From contig OZ010793.1 in assembly GCA_963932465.1 (NCBI GenBank), positions 365,208,459-365,272,458 of the forward strand: DNA of 64,000 nt. Reading direction: 5' to 3'. Positions within the stretch are counted from its first letter, which is position 1. Every line of letters begins with the position of its first letter. The translations under genes and the position numbers were made by a program. Shown piece after piece: positions 44,940 to 55,371 of the stretch. Under the pieces are notes generated by a model that worked only from the letters and a program-made list of their open reading frames with translations, searched no databases and was not told where the DNA came from. The DNA is from Maratus speciosus (Eukaryota > Arthropoda > Arachnida > Araneae > Salticidae).

Positions 44940-45225
44940 AACTAATATGTAGCGTACAACGATGACTGAGGTATCATTAGGATTTTTAGCTCACATCTGA
45001 TACCGCATACTGAATTTTACTAATATGTAGCGTACAACGATAAATGAAGTATCATTGGGTAGGATTTTTTGCCCCTGACATTGCATACAGAATTTCCGTT
45101 ATACTTTTAGGTTAAGTTGTTAAGTATCATCATACATATTATTAAAGATGTCAACATACCTTTTTGCGTGCACAAACAAAATGCACAACGATGAATGGGG
45201 ATACGAAAGGTTTTTTTTTAACTTT
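44940..45225 (+). repeat. Degenerate ~75-bp direct repeat
   Basis: ATATGTAGCGTACAACGATG and GGTATCATTAGGATTTTTAG near 44945 recur near 45023 (ATATGTAGCGTACAACGATA) and weakly near 45181 (CACAACGATGAATGGG). Confidence 0.6.
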
Positions 45226-45334
45226 CAGACTTTTGACGTAGTACCTTCATTTCATTAAAACAAGTTGTTTGATTTCAAAAAAATTGCAGTTAATTATATA
45301 TTAATGCAAAATGTATCCGAAAATAAACTCAAAT

Positions 45335-45367
45335 ATTGCAGTGCGAAGCCTTGCACGGATCTCCTAG
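45335..45367 (+). mobile_element. Helitron-like 3' terminus
   Basis: GTGCGAAGCCTTGCAC can fold into a short stem, then GGATCTC and CTAG followed by T. This is the third such end in the window (others at 3696 and 9656). A second element starts at once on the right. Confidence 0.5.
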
Positions 45368-46521
45368 TATCTATATTATAAAGGACAAACATATCTGTGC
45401 GTAACGCATACGTCATTCTGCGAATGGCAACACTTTCAAATTTGAAATGAATTTTCGTTTTGCAATTTTCGTTACTGAAAATTTTTAAACTTCTACACAT
45501 CGCACATTTTCAGTTTTTATACCGTCGTAAAAGGAAAAATATGCACTTTTAAATGCAATTTGTTTGAAAGCTGTATCTCAATTTATTTTTGAGATATTAA
45601 TTTTTTTTATAGTTTTTAGTACCAATTTTGTAATTGTGGCAACAGAAGTGCTCCATTTCTATTAAAAGTAAAGGGAAAACGGAAAAAAGTAAATTACTGT
45701 TTTTTTGTTTTGTTGCCATTTTCTCATAAAAATTGAAATTAAAATACCTGCCATATCAAAAATACCGTACGTTATAAAATCCGGTGAATTTTGGATTTAT
45801 TTCATTTCTATCCATCAATTAAATGGTTCTTTGTTTATAGCAAAAATATTTTACAAATATATAACACTTTCTCTTTACGAAAACGAATTTTAAATAATTG
45901 CGTGACTTTCCTTCACAATTACTTATTTCGTACCAAAAAGCTGAAAGAATGCAATTTTATTTATCCGTGTGTAATAATATTTTCCGAATTTTGAAAAAAT
46001 GATTTCTGATAAAACATAGAGCTATTATAAACAAAAACCTGACGTGAAAATGATGTCATATTTAAAAGGAAACGATCAATTTCTTAGATAATACTAAAAG
46101 TTTTAACACAAATGTGTCTAAAAAACATAAATTACGGAAATTTTTACTCTTCGGTATTGAGATCAGTATCTGAAGTTAAGAGTGCGACTGTTCACATGCA
46201 AATGTTGTTGACAATCGTGACTTCAAATTTTGAGTTAAAATGAATTTAAAATGATCAAATTAAAATGCCATTTTTTTAAACATGGTGAATACTGATATGA
46301 GAAGTACAAATGTAAATCATGAGAAGGTGAAACCGATGTCGGGTTTAGATTTTACAGGAAAAAAAACCCGATTGTATCAAACTAGAATAAATTTTATCGT
46401 TTTGATTCGGAAAAACGAACCATAAGAGACTTAATTGACAACTTTATCATAATAACTGTTTTCTATTATATTTTACTGATTACATATGCGATTAAAGTTT
46501 AATTTTAATCATTCAGACAAC

Positions 46522-46690
46522 CAGGGGTCGCATTCCATAGAAGGGATTTTATTGTTCCTCCCAGAATTAATTACTATTAATCAATAATCTTCATTTTTTT
46601 AAAAATATGCCATAGAAAGGTACTATAAAGATATTATTTTCAAAATAGTGGCAGGAACAATAAAATTTTCTCTGCAGAATGCGACCCCTG
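46522..46690. mobile_element. MITE, 169 bp, with 6-bp target-site duplication
   Basis: Ends CAGGGGTCGCATTC and GAATGCGACCCCTG are exact inverted copies. They are flanked by GACAAC on both sides (46516-46521, 46691-46696). The ends look hAT-like but a 6-bp match is shorter than the usual 8. Confidence 0.88.
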
Positions 46691-46714
46691 GACAACTGAC
46701 TTTTATAGAAACGA

Positions 46715-46810
46715 GTTGGAACCCGTCGAAATTCGACGAACTAAAATGTTAGAAAGGAACTGTCAGATCGAATTTATAATAAACCTACAAAAATAATTAC
46801 AATAAAAAAT
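46715..46810. repeat. Inverted partner of 47955-48048
   Basis: CCCGTCGAAATTCGACGAA, AAAGGAACTGTC and TTTATAATAAACCTACAAAA recur reverse-complemented at 47955-48048. GTCGAA(A/C)TTCGAC is itself a small hairpin. The pair straddles the right end of the 2.5-kb element (47887), so the two structures interlace. Confidence 0.65.
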
Positions 46811-47954
46811 TCATTTATCATTGGTTGTATCACTCTTAAAACAAATAATATTTTTAACATAAAATTACCAAAAGATTATTTCTACAAACTTCAACTTCTT
46901 AAATTATTGAAAAATTAAACTCAATCAATTAAAAGTAATCAAGATGAGTAATTATGATGAATTCATCGATTGAGGCTTTTATGTTTGTTTTTATGGGATG
47001 AAAAATCAGTAAAAAGGATTTCGCTTTCTCACTTCATAAAATTTTCCCCCATGAAATCTAAATTGTACGTTATTTTCACATTCTCATAATTTACATACGC
47101 ACCACTCAAATTCACAATTTGAAAGTATTTTAACGCGCAATAGGTTATTAATAAATGTATTTCCAAACTTAAAGTCACGTTTGTCCGATACAGCTCTTCA
47201 TGTGAACATTCGCGCATACATTAAGTTCTAATCTCAATACCCGTGAAAAAAAAAATCAGATATTTGCCTTTAGTTGTCACAGTATTGGTCAAATATTTAT
47301 CAAAGTAAATTATCGTTTTGTTTTAAGTATAAGATAATTTTTACTCACTGAACCATTTTGCCTAGTTTGCCATTTTGTCACATGTTGCGTTGTCATGTTG
47401 CGTATCAGCGTAATGTAAATATATTGAAATGTAACTGATTTATGAAGAAGAATGAGTTTTTTTTTAATGTCTGACATCATTTTCTTTTCAAAAATTATAA
47501 AAAAGTTACTTTTATTTGTAATGTGAAAATGGCATCAATAGGGATATAATCAATAAAAATAATAAACCATGACAATTTTCCCTTTACTTCCAATATAAAT
47601 GGAGTACTTCAGTTGCCACGATTACAAAATTTGTATTAAAAGCTACAAAAAAATTAATATCTCAAAAATAAATTGAGATGCAACTTTCAAACAAATCGTA
47701 TTTAAAATAGCATTTTTTTCCTTATAAGACGGTGTTAACATTTAAAATGTGCGATGTTTAGAAGTTTAGAAATTTGCCGTAGATATAATTTCAAAACCGA
47801 AATTTTATTTCAAATTTCAAAGTGTTGCCATTCGCAAAATGACGTATGCGTTACGCACAGATATGTTTGTCCTTTATAATATAGATAGTATTTTGTTAAT
47901 TTTAGGTTAAAATAATATTTGATAGTTAGACTAACCAATTTAAGATGCACTTTC

Positions 47955-48048
47955 TATTATAACTAATTTTGTAGGTTTATTATAAATCAATGAAACAGTT
48001 CCTTCTTAAACATTTTCCTTCGTCGAAGTTCGACGGGCTCCACCTCGT
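47955..48048. repeat. Inverted partner of 46715-46810
   Basis: See 46715. Reverse complement reads CCCGTCGAACTTCGACGAA and TTTATAATAAACCTACAAAA. It ends in CTCCACCTCGT. Confidence 0.65.
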
Positions 48049-48170
48049 AATAATATAATGTCATAAACCAAAACATTTTATTTAATCATCAACCAAGCTC
48101 TTCCCACTTTATCATATTAATGTTATTATGATAAGGATGTCTTGATCTAAACATTGTATCTAATTTACAC

Positions 48171-48840
48171 TTGCGAAAAATAAAAGCTGATATTGACAGA
48201 GCTAAAAAAGAAACAAGAACGAAAAATCATGCGTCCAGCATAGATTATGAAACATTTTCCGACACATTCAAAACACACACGATGGATGCACAAACGATCT
48301 CAAGTACATTTCCGTTTGTTGCAGGGTTGCCAGTGGGCTACTTTTTTTTTTAATTCGAATTTCTTGATTGGCACCACTTTTCTGAAGTGGTAAAATTCCC
48401 CTTGTTTTCGCCTTAACTAATATGTCATTAAATAAGTTTAAATAAGGCGAATTTTACTATTTGAAAAAAAGTGGTGCTAATCAAGAAACCTTAATTAAAA
48501 AAAAGTAGCCCACTTGCAACACTGGTTTGTTGGCGGAAACTGCTGAAGGTGAATTTTCAACTGTGCTATGCGTTTAACTAATTTAACTTTACTATGTAAA
48601 TATACATACAAATCTGTAGATCATATACAGGGTTGCACGAAAAAAATTCGGATATTTTTCCGACTATTGATGTAAATTGCAGAAATTAAGTTTTCAGTTG
48701 CTTTATGCGTTTTACAAATTGCTTATGTAGACTTCATCTTTCACCTTAATAAACTGTGAGGTTTTGTTACAGTATTCTGAATGTGTTGGAAAGTGTTTCA
48801 TAACTCACGCTGGATGTATGATTTTTCGTTCATGTTTATT
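48171..48840 (+). repeat. Dispersed family 1, copy 4, split by a hAT MITE
   Basis: GAAAAATCATGCGTCCAGCA and ATTTTCCGACACATTC match the 5' part at 27441. After the MITE come GGCGGAAACTGCTGAAG and ATATACAGGGTTGCAC, then a second start-like phrase in inverse order toward 48840. The open frame at 48171-48353 is not a gene. Confidence 0.5.
48322..48524. mobile_element. hAT MITE, 203 bp
   Basis: Ends CAGGGTTGCCAGTGGGCTAC and (reverse complement of right) CAGTGTTGCAAGTGGGCTAC. Exact 8-bp duplication GTTTGTTG (48314-48321, 48525-48532). Arms share TCTTGATT.GCACCACTTTT. Confidence 0.93.
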
Positions 48841-49005
48841 GTGTAGTGTGAAATATAGCGGTAGGTATAAATATTTTGATGAAATTTGAATGATATTGAT
48901 GTTTCTTATGATACCATTATAAATTATAATTATTTCTGTTTTTATATTTATAGTTTTTTACTATTTAGTAAACAAAACTATGTGGCTAAATTCTTAAAAA
49001 TTACT

Positions 49006-49007
<2 letters not shown>

Positions 49008-49048
<41 letters not shown>
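49008..49048 (+). promoter_or_regulatory. 41-T polypyrimidine tract of splice acceptor
   Basis: An unbroken run of 41 T passes directly into CAG and the exon at 49052. It therefore is the whole polypyrimidine tract of this acceptor. Possible branch sites are upstream (for example GCTAAAT near 48986 and TTAC near 49001). Confidence 0.9.
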
Positions 49049-49051
49049 CAG

Positions 49052-49178
49052 GCTGAAGTTTGGAGTGTATTTATTGCAATTTTAAAGAAAAGCCTTCGAA
49101 ATTTACAAGCTTGTACAGATGTTGGGCTTATCAAACATGTTCTTTCTAGGTTATCTCGTGTTGAAGAAGTTGTAGCAG
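49052..49178 (+). CDS. Neurobeachin/rugose homologue, exon 2 of 4 in window
   Basis: A 127-nt exon reading [35 protein letters not shown] and RVEEVVA, then the first base of the next codon. It continues [10 protein letters not shown] of the previous exon without a gap. In recall, both vertebrate NBEA and fly rugose have AEIWS.F.AIL.KS.RNLQ...VGLI at this place. The acceptor is the 41-T run plus CAG (49049-49051); the donor is GTAATT (49179). Phase 0 to phase 1. Its length is not a multiple of three, so skipping it alone would shift the frame. Codons are AT-ending, as in the other exons. The preceding intron is 26.4 kb. Confidence 0.95.
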
Positions 49179-49726
49179 GTAATTTAATTACTTTTTTTAA
49201 TATAAAAGACACTTTGATAAGGTATAACAGAAGCTCATATAATGATTTGATACATTGACTATGATTCATTTATTAAAACCCTCATTGACTTGTTGTAGCC
49301 TTTATCTACAGTTTTATTCTTAAGCATTAAAATAACAACATATTCAGAAAACTTACTAGTCAACTATATAAATATATATATATAAAACCATAATATATAA
49401 CAAATCGTCATCGATTTCCAATAATTGAAATTAAATTTATAATCTATATATATATAATAATTGACGGTGGTAGGTTATGTTTAATTAATGGTTATATATA
49501 TATATATTAATTATATTTTTTAATAAAAATAATTGTGAAAAGTAATATTTTTTTAAAACTTTAATTAATGTTTGTTTGTTTTTCAGCCGAAAAAACGTAG
49601 AAAATATTGAAAGATAATACATTAAATATTTTTATGCCAGTAAATGCCGTTAACTCTTACGATTCATTTTGGTGTCAATCAGACATTTGTGTTGTCGAAG
49701 TTTAATGATGGATTTGGATTCTCTAT
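49179..49726 (+). other. Intron with AT microsatellites
   Basis: TATATA runs near 49370-49385, 49446-49460 and 49494-49510. Nothing else recognised. Confidence 0.5.
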
Positions 49727-50639
49727 CAAACTAGTATGTTGCAGCCATCACAAAACTTTCCCCTATATAAATCACGTCAATTAAATCATTTAAATAGTAG
49801 AAGAAATTACACCAGTTTAGCACCAATTCATATCAAAGTATATCTGAATTAGAAGTTTGGTGAAAATTCGTGCATTAGTTCTTGAGATAGAGCTATAGCG
49901 GAAATTCTGAAAAATGCAGCATAGCAACGCCACCTGTCGAGCGATTTACACTAAAACATAAACAGCACTAATTCATATCAAGCTATACCTGAATCTGAAG
50001 TTTGTTGAAAATCCAAGCATCACTTCTTGAGATAAAGCTATTGTGGAAATTGCAAAAAATGCAGCATGTTGAGCGACCTGTGCCACCTGTTGAGCGATTT
50101 ACACCAAAATCTATAAAACGTCAATTCATGTCAAAAACTAACTGAATCTGAAGTTTGACGAAAATCCGTGCATTAGTTCTGAAGATTGAGCTATTGTGGA
50201 AATCGTGAAAAATGTTGCGTAGCAGCGCCACCTGTTGAGCGATGTACACCAAAATGGATAAAACGTCAATTCATGTCAAGGACTAACTGAATCTGAAGTT
50301 TTATGAGAATCGGTGCACTAGTTCTTGGGATATAGCTACTGTAGAAATTGTGAAAAATGTTTCATAGCAGCGCCACCTGTTGAGCAATTTACACCAAAAA
50401 CTAATCAGCACCAATTTATATCAGGGGCTAACTGAATATAAATGTTTATTAAATTCCGTGCATTAGTTCTTGAAATAGAGCGCCCACAAAATCTGTGTCA
50501 CATACAGACCAGGGCATAAAATAACATATAAAGTAGGCGACACTAGTGTCGCCCAATACCAAGCTATTGTCGCCCAGTGATAGGAGGTGGTGCCGGCAAT
50601 TTTTTAATTTAAAACAGGTGAATAACATAAGCTGGCTCT

Positions 50640-52180
50640 GTGACTCATGCGATAAGAATAGCAATAGTTGTCAAGGCAGTAAAAAAACTACAGCCCCAGT
50701 TACAAAATGCTGATTGTTTTGCTATCCAAGTAGATGGTTCTGTTGAGAAATATGGAGTTAATAACATGTTTGTTACAGCACGATTTATTACAGAAGAACA
50801 AGAAATGAAATCCGTTTTCATCCGTCAATCAAGTAAGCGAAGAGCAGAAGGCCTCATGGATTCTGTCACGATTGTATTTGTTAATTTGGGCATTGAGAAG
50901 GTCGTAAAAATAACTTGACATAAAGAACTTGACATGAAGGCTTCACTATAATTAGAGAAAGCGCAAATACAGCTTTTTCTGGGTTCATATGAAACAGCTT
51001 TTAGGCAAAGTTTTGCTTTGCATTTGATGTGTTGATCACAGAGCCGACTTAGCTATGTCTAAATTGAAATTGTCAGTTATCGGAGTTCAGCACCGGAAAT
51101 TAAATATAAAATCTCTAGCAACATTTTATGAGTTGTTATTCTATGCTTTGAAGAACTTGAAAAAATAGCTGGAACAGAAAACCAAACTGCCTTTCGTTTC
51201 CCTGTATATTTTGAAGTATGATTCATAGAATACTTAAAAAATTTAGCAAAAGCAGTACTGCAAAATCTTCCTTTTGTGCAAATACATTGGGAAAAGACTG
51301 CAAATCATCAAACTCCCGACTCGTCAACATTGAACTAGCTTCTGCTCGCGGGTTCCAGCGATTATAGATGAAAGATAGTGAACTACAACGCATGTATTGC
51401 CTAATGCTAGATCTTTGAAACACTTTGAAAAACTCAGAAAGGCAGTGAAAGGTCTTAAATTGCCCTGTATGAGATAGAATTGTCAAAGGAAAAAAATTAT
51501 GAATTCTTATAAGTTGAAATAACAAGTCATAGCAGATGGGTATTACCTTTGTGGATACGAAGAACAGTTGATGGAAATAAATGAAGGTACTAAGGAACCT
51601 GAAAGTGATTCGGATATTGAAGAAAATCCTCGAAGACGTAAAGTTAACAACTCATTAGTTTTAGACCGGGAGTCGGCAGCACAGACAATCACCTCATCGA
51701 GTTCATGGCTGAAATTTCAGAATTAGTTAAAACTCGATTCGCATATTAAAGCGTAATTGGTCTACCAAGTCATATATTGGTGGAAAACACCTGAAAACCC
51801 GATTTTAGCGGTTAACTCGTAGGCTTACCATTGTGTTTTCCTGCTCCCAGTCCTCCATGTTTTCATACCTTTGGGTGCAGAAAAACACATTGATAAACCC
51901 AGTGAATGACCCAGAAAAAAGATATGTGTCCATACATAGAACGCTTAAATCTAATAAACACTCGGGACTATCAAGAGAAGCTTTAAATTCAATTATGTTC
52001 ATTGCACTTAATTGAATTAGAATAGCTTTTTATAATCCAAGATCTGTTGTTGCAATGTTCTTAGAGATCAAAGAAAGAAGCAGAAAGCTTCAAGACATAG
52101 AAACCTATGAGAATCATCAGTTTGTCAAAATATTCTTTGCTAAACTTGTAAAAAAAAAAACGATTGTAATCAATTTTGTA
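50640..52180 (+). pseudogene. hAT transposase pseudogene (KIAA1586/C17orf113-like type)
   Basis: An open stretch at 50640-50918 reads CFAIQVDGSVEKYGVNNMFV then TARFITEEQEMKSVF and GLMDSV. In recall this corresponds to the catalytic-domain start 'FA.Q.DGS.D....NKFVTARY' of hAT transposases related to KIAA1586 and C17orf113. Further pieces follow in shifting frames. WCVDHRADLA (about 51030) is like the conserved C..H(R)LNLA motif. ARSLKHFEKLRKAVKG lies near 51405. The C-terminal hAT dimerisation block ERYVSIHRTLKSNKHSGLSR, EALNSIMFIALN is at 51915-52015. Many stops and frameshifts make it non-functional. The minus-strand frame at 51223-51525 is antisense noise. Confidence 0.75.
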
Positions 52181-52995
52181 GCATTTTCTAAACATAAAAA
52201 AAATTAATAAATTTTAAAACATAAAGACCAAAATCGTTTTTATTGCCTGTTTAATTCTACTACTTGCATAAAACTGTCCTTTGTATAAAAATCTTAAACC
52301 ATTATCATTATTGTTGTAGCATTTTGGAAATATTTTACAGGGAGAGTTTTAATGAAAATATTTTTTAAAACACAAAGGGAAAAATCTGTTTCCTTGTTTA
52401 GTCCTACTCTTTTGTTCGTTTTTGAAAGTCGCACCAAGCACTCTGAGACGACTCTACTATCTGCAGGGGTGTTACACTGAGCTGGGTATTTTTCGAAGTT
52501 CTACTTAGGTGTTCACTTGTACGTTGTCACTAAGATTGACGCTCAGCCAAATGCAGCTAAACAAACTCTGCTCATCCGTATTTTGATAAAATCAAAGCAG
52601 ACCTAACGCATGCACAAAAGCGCAGAGAGTTTTGCTTTCCGAAAACAAACAGTACAGTAGTTTGTAAAAGTCAAAACACATTTAGCTACTGCAATTATTT
52701 TTGATTTGGCATTTTGAAAACACGTTATAAAATTTAACATTTTTTCCCCTTGTTTTTAAACATCAAGAGGAGAATCTGTTTTGATTCGTTCTTTGTGTCT
52801 GACGCTATAGTTACGGTACTATTTCACTAAAAAAAAGTGTAATGGTGCAGGTCAAATATACTTTTCAATTTTAGAATTTATTCAGGCTTCAATTAACTAA
52901 TTCGTCGATTCGCATATTAAAACGCAATTGGTATTATGGTTATGAACAAAAGTCAAGTATATAAACTAATAAAAGGTAAGCAACATTTCAACATG

Positions 52996-53156
52996 CATAG
53001 CTGCCAACTTGTACGGATTTTTCTTACCACTAAAATTTAATAGATAATTTTATCAAAAACAATCACCAAAATCTGATTTTTTCTAGCGATTAAGCAATGC
53101 AAAAATTTCTGTTAAATTTTAGTGGTAGTAAAAATCCGTACAAGTTGGCAGCTATG
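52996..53156. mobile_element. MITE, 161 bp, with 6-bp target-site duplication
   Basis: Ends CATAGCTGCCAACTTGTACG and its exact reverse complement. Arms extend to GGATTTTT and CCACTAAAATTTAA. AACATG on both sides (52990-52995, 53157-53162). Nested in the 3-kb hAT. Confidence 0.92.
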
Positions 53157-53708
53157 AACATGAATTTCGAAGATAATTTTCTTACATTAAGTTTTAATTA
53201 GGCATACGTATTTAATAGGTTCAATGTTATGTTTGGTGCATTACTAACATAACGATTAACAATTAATCTGAACTGAGAATGTAGCCTTTCTTTAATGTTA
53301 GCTAGCTATAAATGAGGAGTTTTATACGATTCAATGAAGGTTTTGTAGTTTACTAACCAGCAACAGAAGAAGTACAATAGACATAACTAATAAGGTATAG
53401 AAGTTTGCCAGACATTTGATATCCTTCTTATTATTTGGTTTGCGATTATTGTGGTGGGGGGAGGGGTAATCTATGGACAAACCTATTGCTGCCCAGTGAA
53501 AATTCCTTAAAATATGTTCTGATACAGACAGACAGACTCACAGACAGACATTTTGTAAAAACATGTTTTTCGGAATCTCGGACCCCTAAAACATGTAAAT
53601 CTGTCGAAAACAGAAAGTTCACGAATTTTCACGAATCCAATACTTTCTTCTTGTAAAGATAGAAGAAAGTAAAAATGAGAGGCAGGACCTTTAAAGTATC
53701 TCCTATAC

Positions 53709-54462
53709 CAGGGATGGCGAACCTATGGCACGTCTGAAAACTTCTCTGGCACGCGAAAAAACTTACATTATATTTAGTTTATGGAGAACAATCCACGTTT
53801 TTTTACAAAAAGTATAGCTATGTATAACAGGTATATAATTTACTTTAAAATAGTCCGTTATGTTTTAATGAATTAAAGTATTATAAATCTCAACGAGAGC
53901 GCCCTGCAGCGTCATTTTCTCGCCAAACCATTCAGCATATAGTATTTTGCAAATCATTTTGTTTCTCTATCAAATTTCAAAGGTTTCATTTTTTAAAATT
54001 GAATTCTAAGAGATAGATTGCATAGTAATATACCTAATTGTCACTCTTCTGCTTCAGATTAGATTTTATTTAGGTTTTTAAGTTAGGTTTTATTATATTT
54101 AGGTTTTAATTTTGAAAATTGAATTATAATTGTTAATGTAAATAATTATGTATCTATTGAACCTTCTTCTACCTGAAGAACTAAAAATGATCCGATTCGA
54201 AAGTATACAATAACAGAAAAACTCATTTATAGATTATTAATACGGAATTCGATACAACATGACTATATTATTGAGTAAATACAGCATAATAAATAAGTTA
54301 GGAATCAGATTTAGTATAAGGGTAAAAATATTTAAGTACAAATTATATCAAAATTAATTATTGATTTTATATAAGTTAAAAGGTTTCTGGCACGTTAGAA
54401 TGTTGATATATTATAATTTTGAAATTTTTGGCTTGCATACTCAAAAAGGTTCACCATCCCTG
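53709..54462. mobile_element. hAT element, 754 bp
   Basis: Ends CAGGGATGGCGAACCTATGG and (reverse complement of right) CAGGGATGGTGAACCTTTTT. Exact 8-bp duplication TCCTATAC (53701-53708, 54463-54470). GGCACG(T) occurs near both ends. The CAGGG.TGG..AACCT end is a classic hAT type. No coding remnant seen. Confidence 0.93.
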
Positions 54463-54470
54463 TCCTATAC

Positions 54471-54840
54471 CATTCTGATCCCTAATAAATAATGTACGAA
54501 TTCACTTTACCACACAATTGTTAGTATCGCTAACGTTTGTCGTAATCCTTGGCAGTGAATTGATTCCGGAATCCGGAAAATTAACCTTATTTAACATATT
54601 TCAAAAACTTCGATTTAGTGTGAAATTTTACTAATAGACTAGCACAATAAATATCACCTTAAAAATTTTAAAGCGAGTTGCTGATCATTTCACATTCCAA
54701 TTGTGTCATTTAATAGCTAGTACAGGAGTGATTCTAAATAAATAATAATAAAAAAAAAATCTAAAATTTACAGCAAATTTTCTGAAAGGTTGCAGCAAAG
54801 GGGGGTGGGGAATCCCTTTCGGACACCAACTATGCGTTTT
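54471..54840. other. Unassigned intronic sequence
   Basis: AT-rich with a G-run near 54799. Nothing recognised. Confidence 0.4.
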
Positions 54841-55275
54841 CAGGGATCTGTTTAGGAAGAAATTAGGTCCTTTAAAGGACCCTTCACAAAATTTTTCATC
54901 TCAAAACAGGACACTTCACAAAACTTTTCATCTCAAAACAGGACCCTTCACAAAACTTTTCACCTTTAAAAAGGACCCTTCACAAAATTCTTTGCCTTAA
55001 AAATAGGCCTTTTACAAAAATTTTTCAGCTCTAAACTATGCCTTTCACAAATTTAATCATTTAAAAGTAAAATGTGACCTGTCATTTTTACATATATGAA
55101 GAAAACATATGTATTTTACACAGATATTTCTTTTAAAAAATATATAAAAATGAACCTGAACATAACGATAATTTCAAATTCACAAAATTAGGACTAGATT
55201 TTTCACAAATGTAAAAATGCTCTTCACAATTTCACAAAAACAGGACCCTGAGAGAAAAGTCTGGACAGACCCCTG
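54841..55275. mobile_element. hAT-like element with ~36-bp minisatellite
   Basis: Ends CAGGGATCTGTTTAGG and (reverse complement of right) CAGGGGTCTGTCCAG. At 54862-55070 about six degenerate units of AGGACCCTTCACAAAA with TTTTTCATCTCAAAAC follow each other at ~36 bases. The flanks (GTTTT on both sides) give only a weak duplication. Confidence 0.65.
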
Positions 55276-55338
55276 GTTTTTTGCTGCGGCCCTTTGGTGA
55301 AATTAGTGTTTTTTCGCCATCTGTTGACAAAATTTGCC

Positions 55339-55371
<33 letters not shown>

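Larger units (their letters stand above)
45368..47887. mobile_element. 2.5-kb element with ~310-bp terminal inverted repeats
   Basis: The left end TATCTATATTATAAAGGACA is matched exactly by the reverse complement of the right end. Arms of about 310 bases (to about 45685 and from about 47570) share GCGTAACGCATACGTCATT, GCGAATGGCAACACTTT and ATCTCAATTTATTTTTGAGA. The interior has no recognised coding region but holds a small MITE (46522-46690). The TCTATATT start resembles Helitron 5' ends, but paired inverted ends do not, so the class is unclear. Confidence 0.8.
50510..53521 (+). mobile_element. hAT element, 3.0 kb, with transposase remnant
   Basis: Exact 8-bp target-site duplication ATACAGAC (50502-50509, 53522-53529). 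Ends CAGGGCATAAAATAACATAT and (reverse complement of right) CAGAACATATTTTAAGG, so terminal repeats are short and degenerate. A GGCGACACTAGTGTCGCC palindrome lies just inside the left end. It carries the pseudogene at 50640-52180 and a nested 161-bp MITE. Confidence 0.88.
49727..53675 (+). mobile_element. 145-bp tandem-repeat element with 3' hairpin (family 2), copy 2, split
   Basis: Same start (CAAACTAGTATGTTG, CCATCACAAAACTTTC) as at 33033. Four monomers, with GCGCCACC-type markers near 49927, 50080, 50225 and 50370. Then GTGTCACATACAGAC. The element is interrupted at 50509 by a 3-kb hAT and resumes at 53522 with ACAGACAGACTCACAGACAG, CATTTTGTAAAAACATGTTT and the same terminal hairpin ACTTTCTTCT/AGAAGAAAGT (53642-53670). 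Confidence 0.8.

Noticed and set aside
51223..51525. 100-codon minus-strand frame
   Set aside because: Antisense to the hAT transposase pseudogene. The plus strand carries the recognisable motifs.
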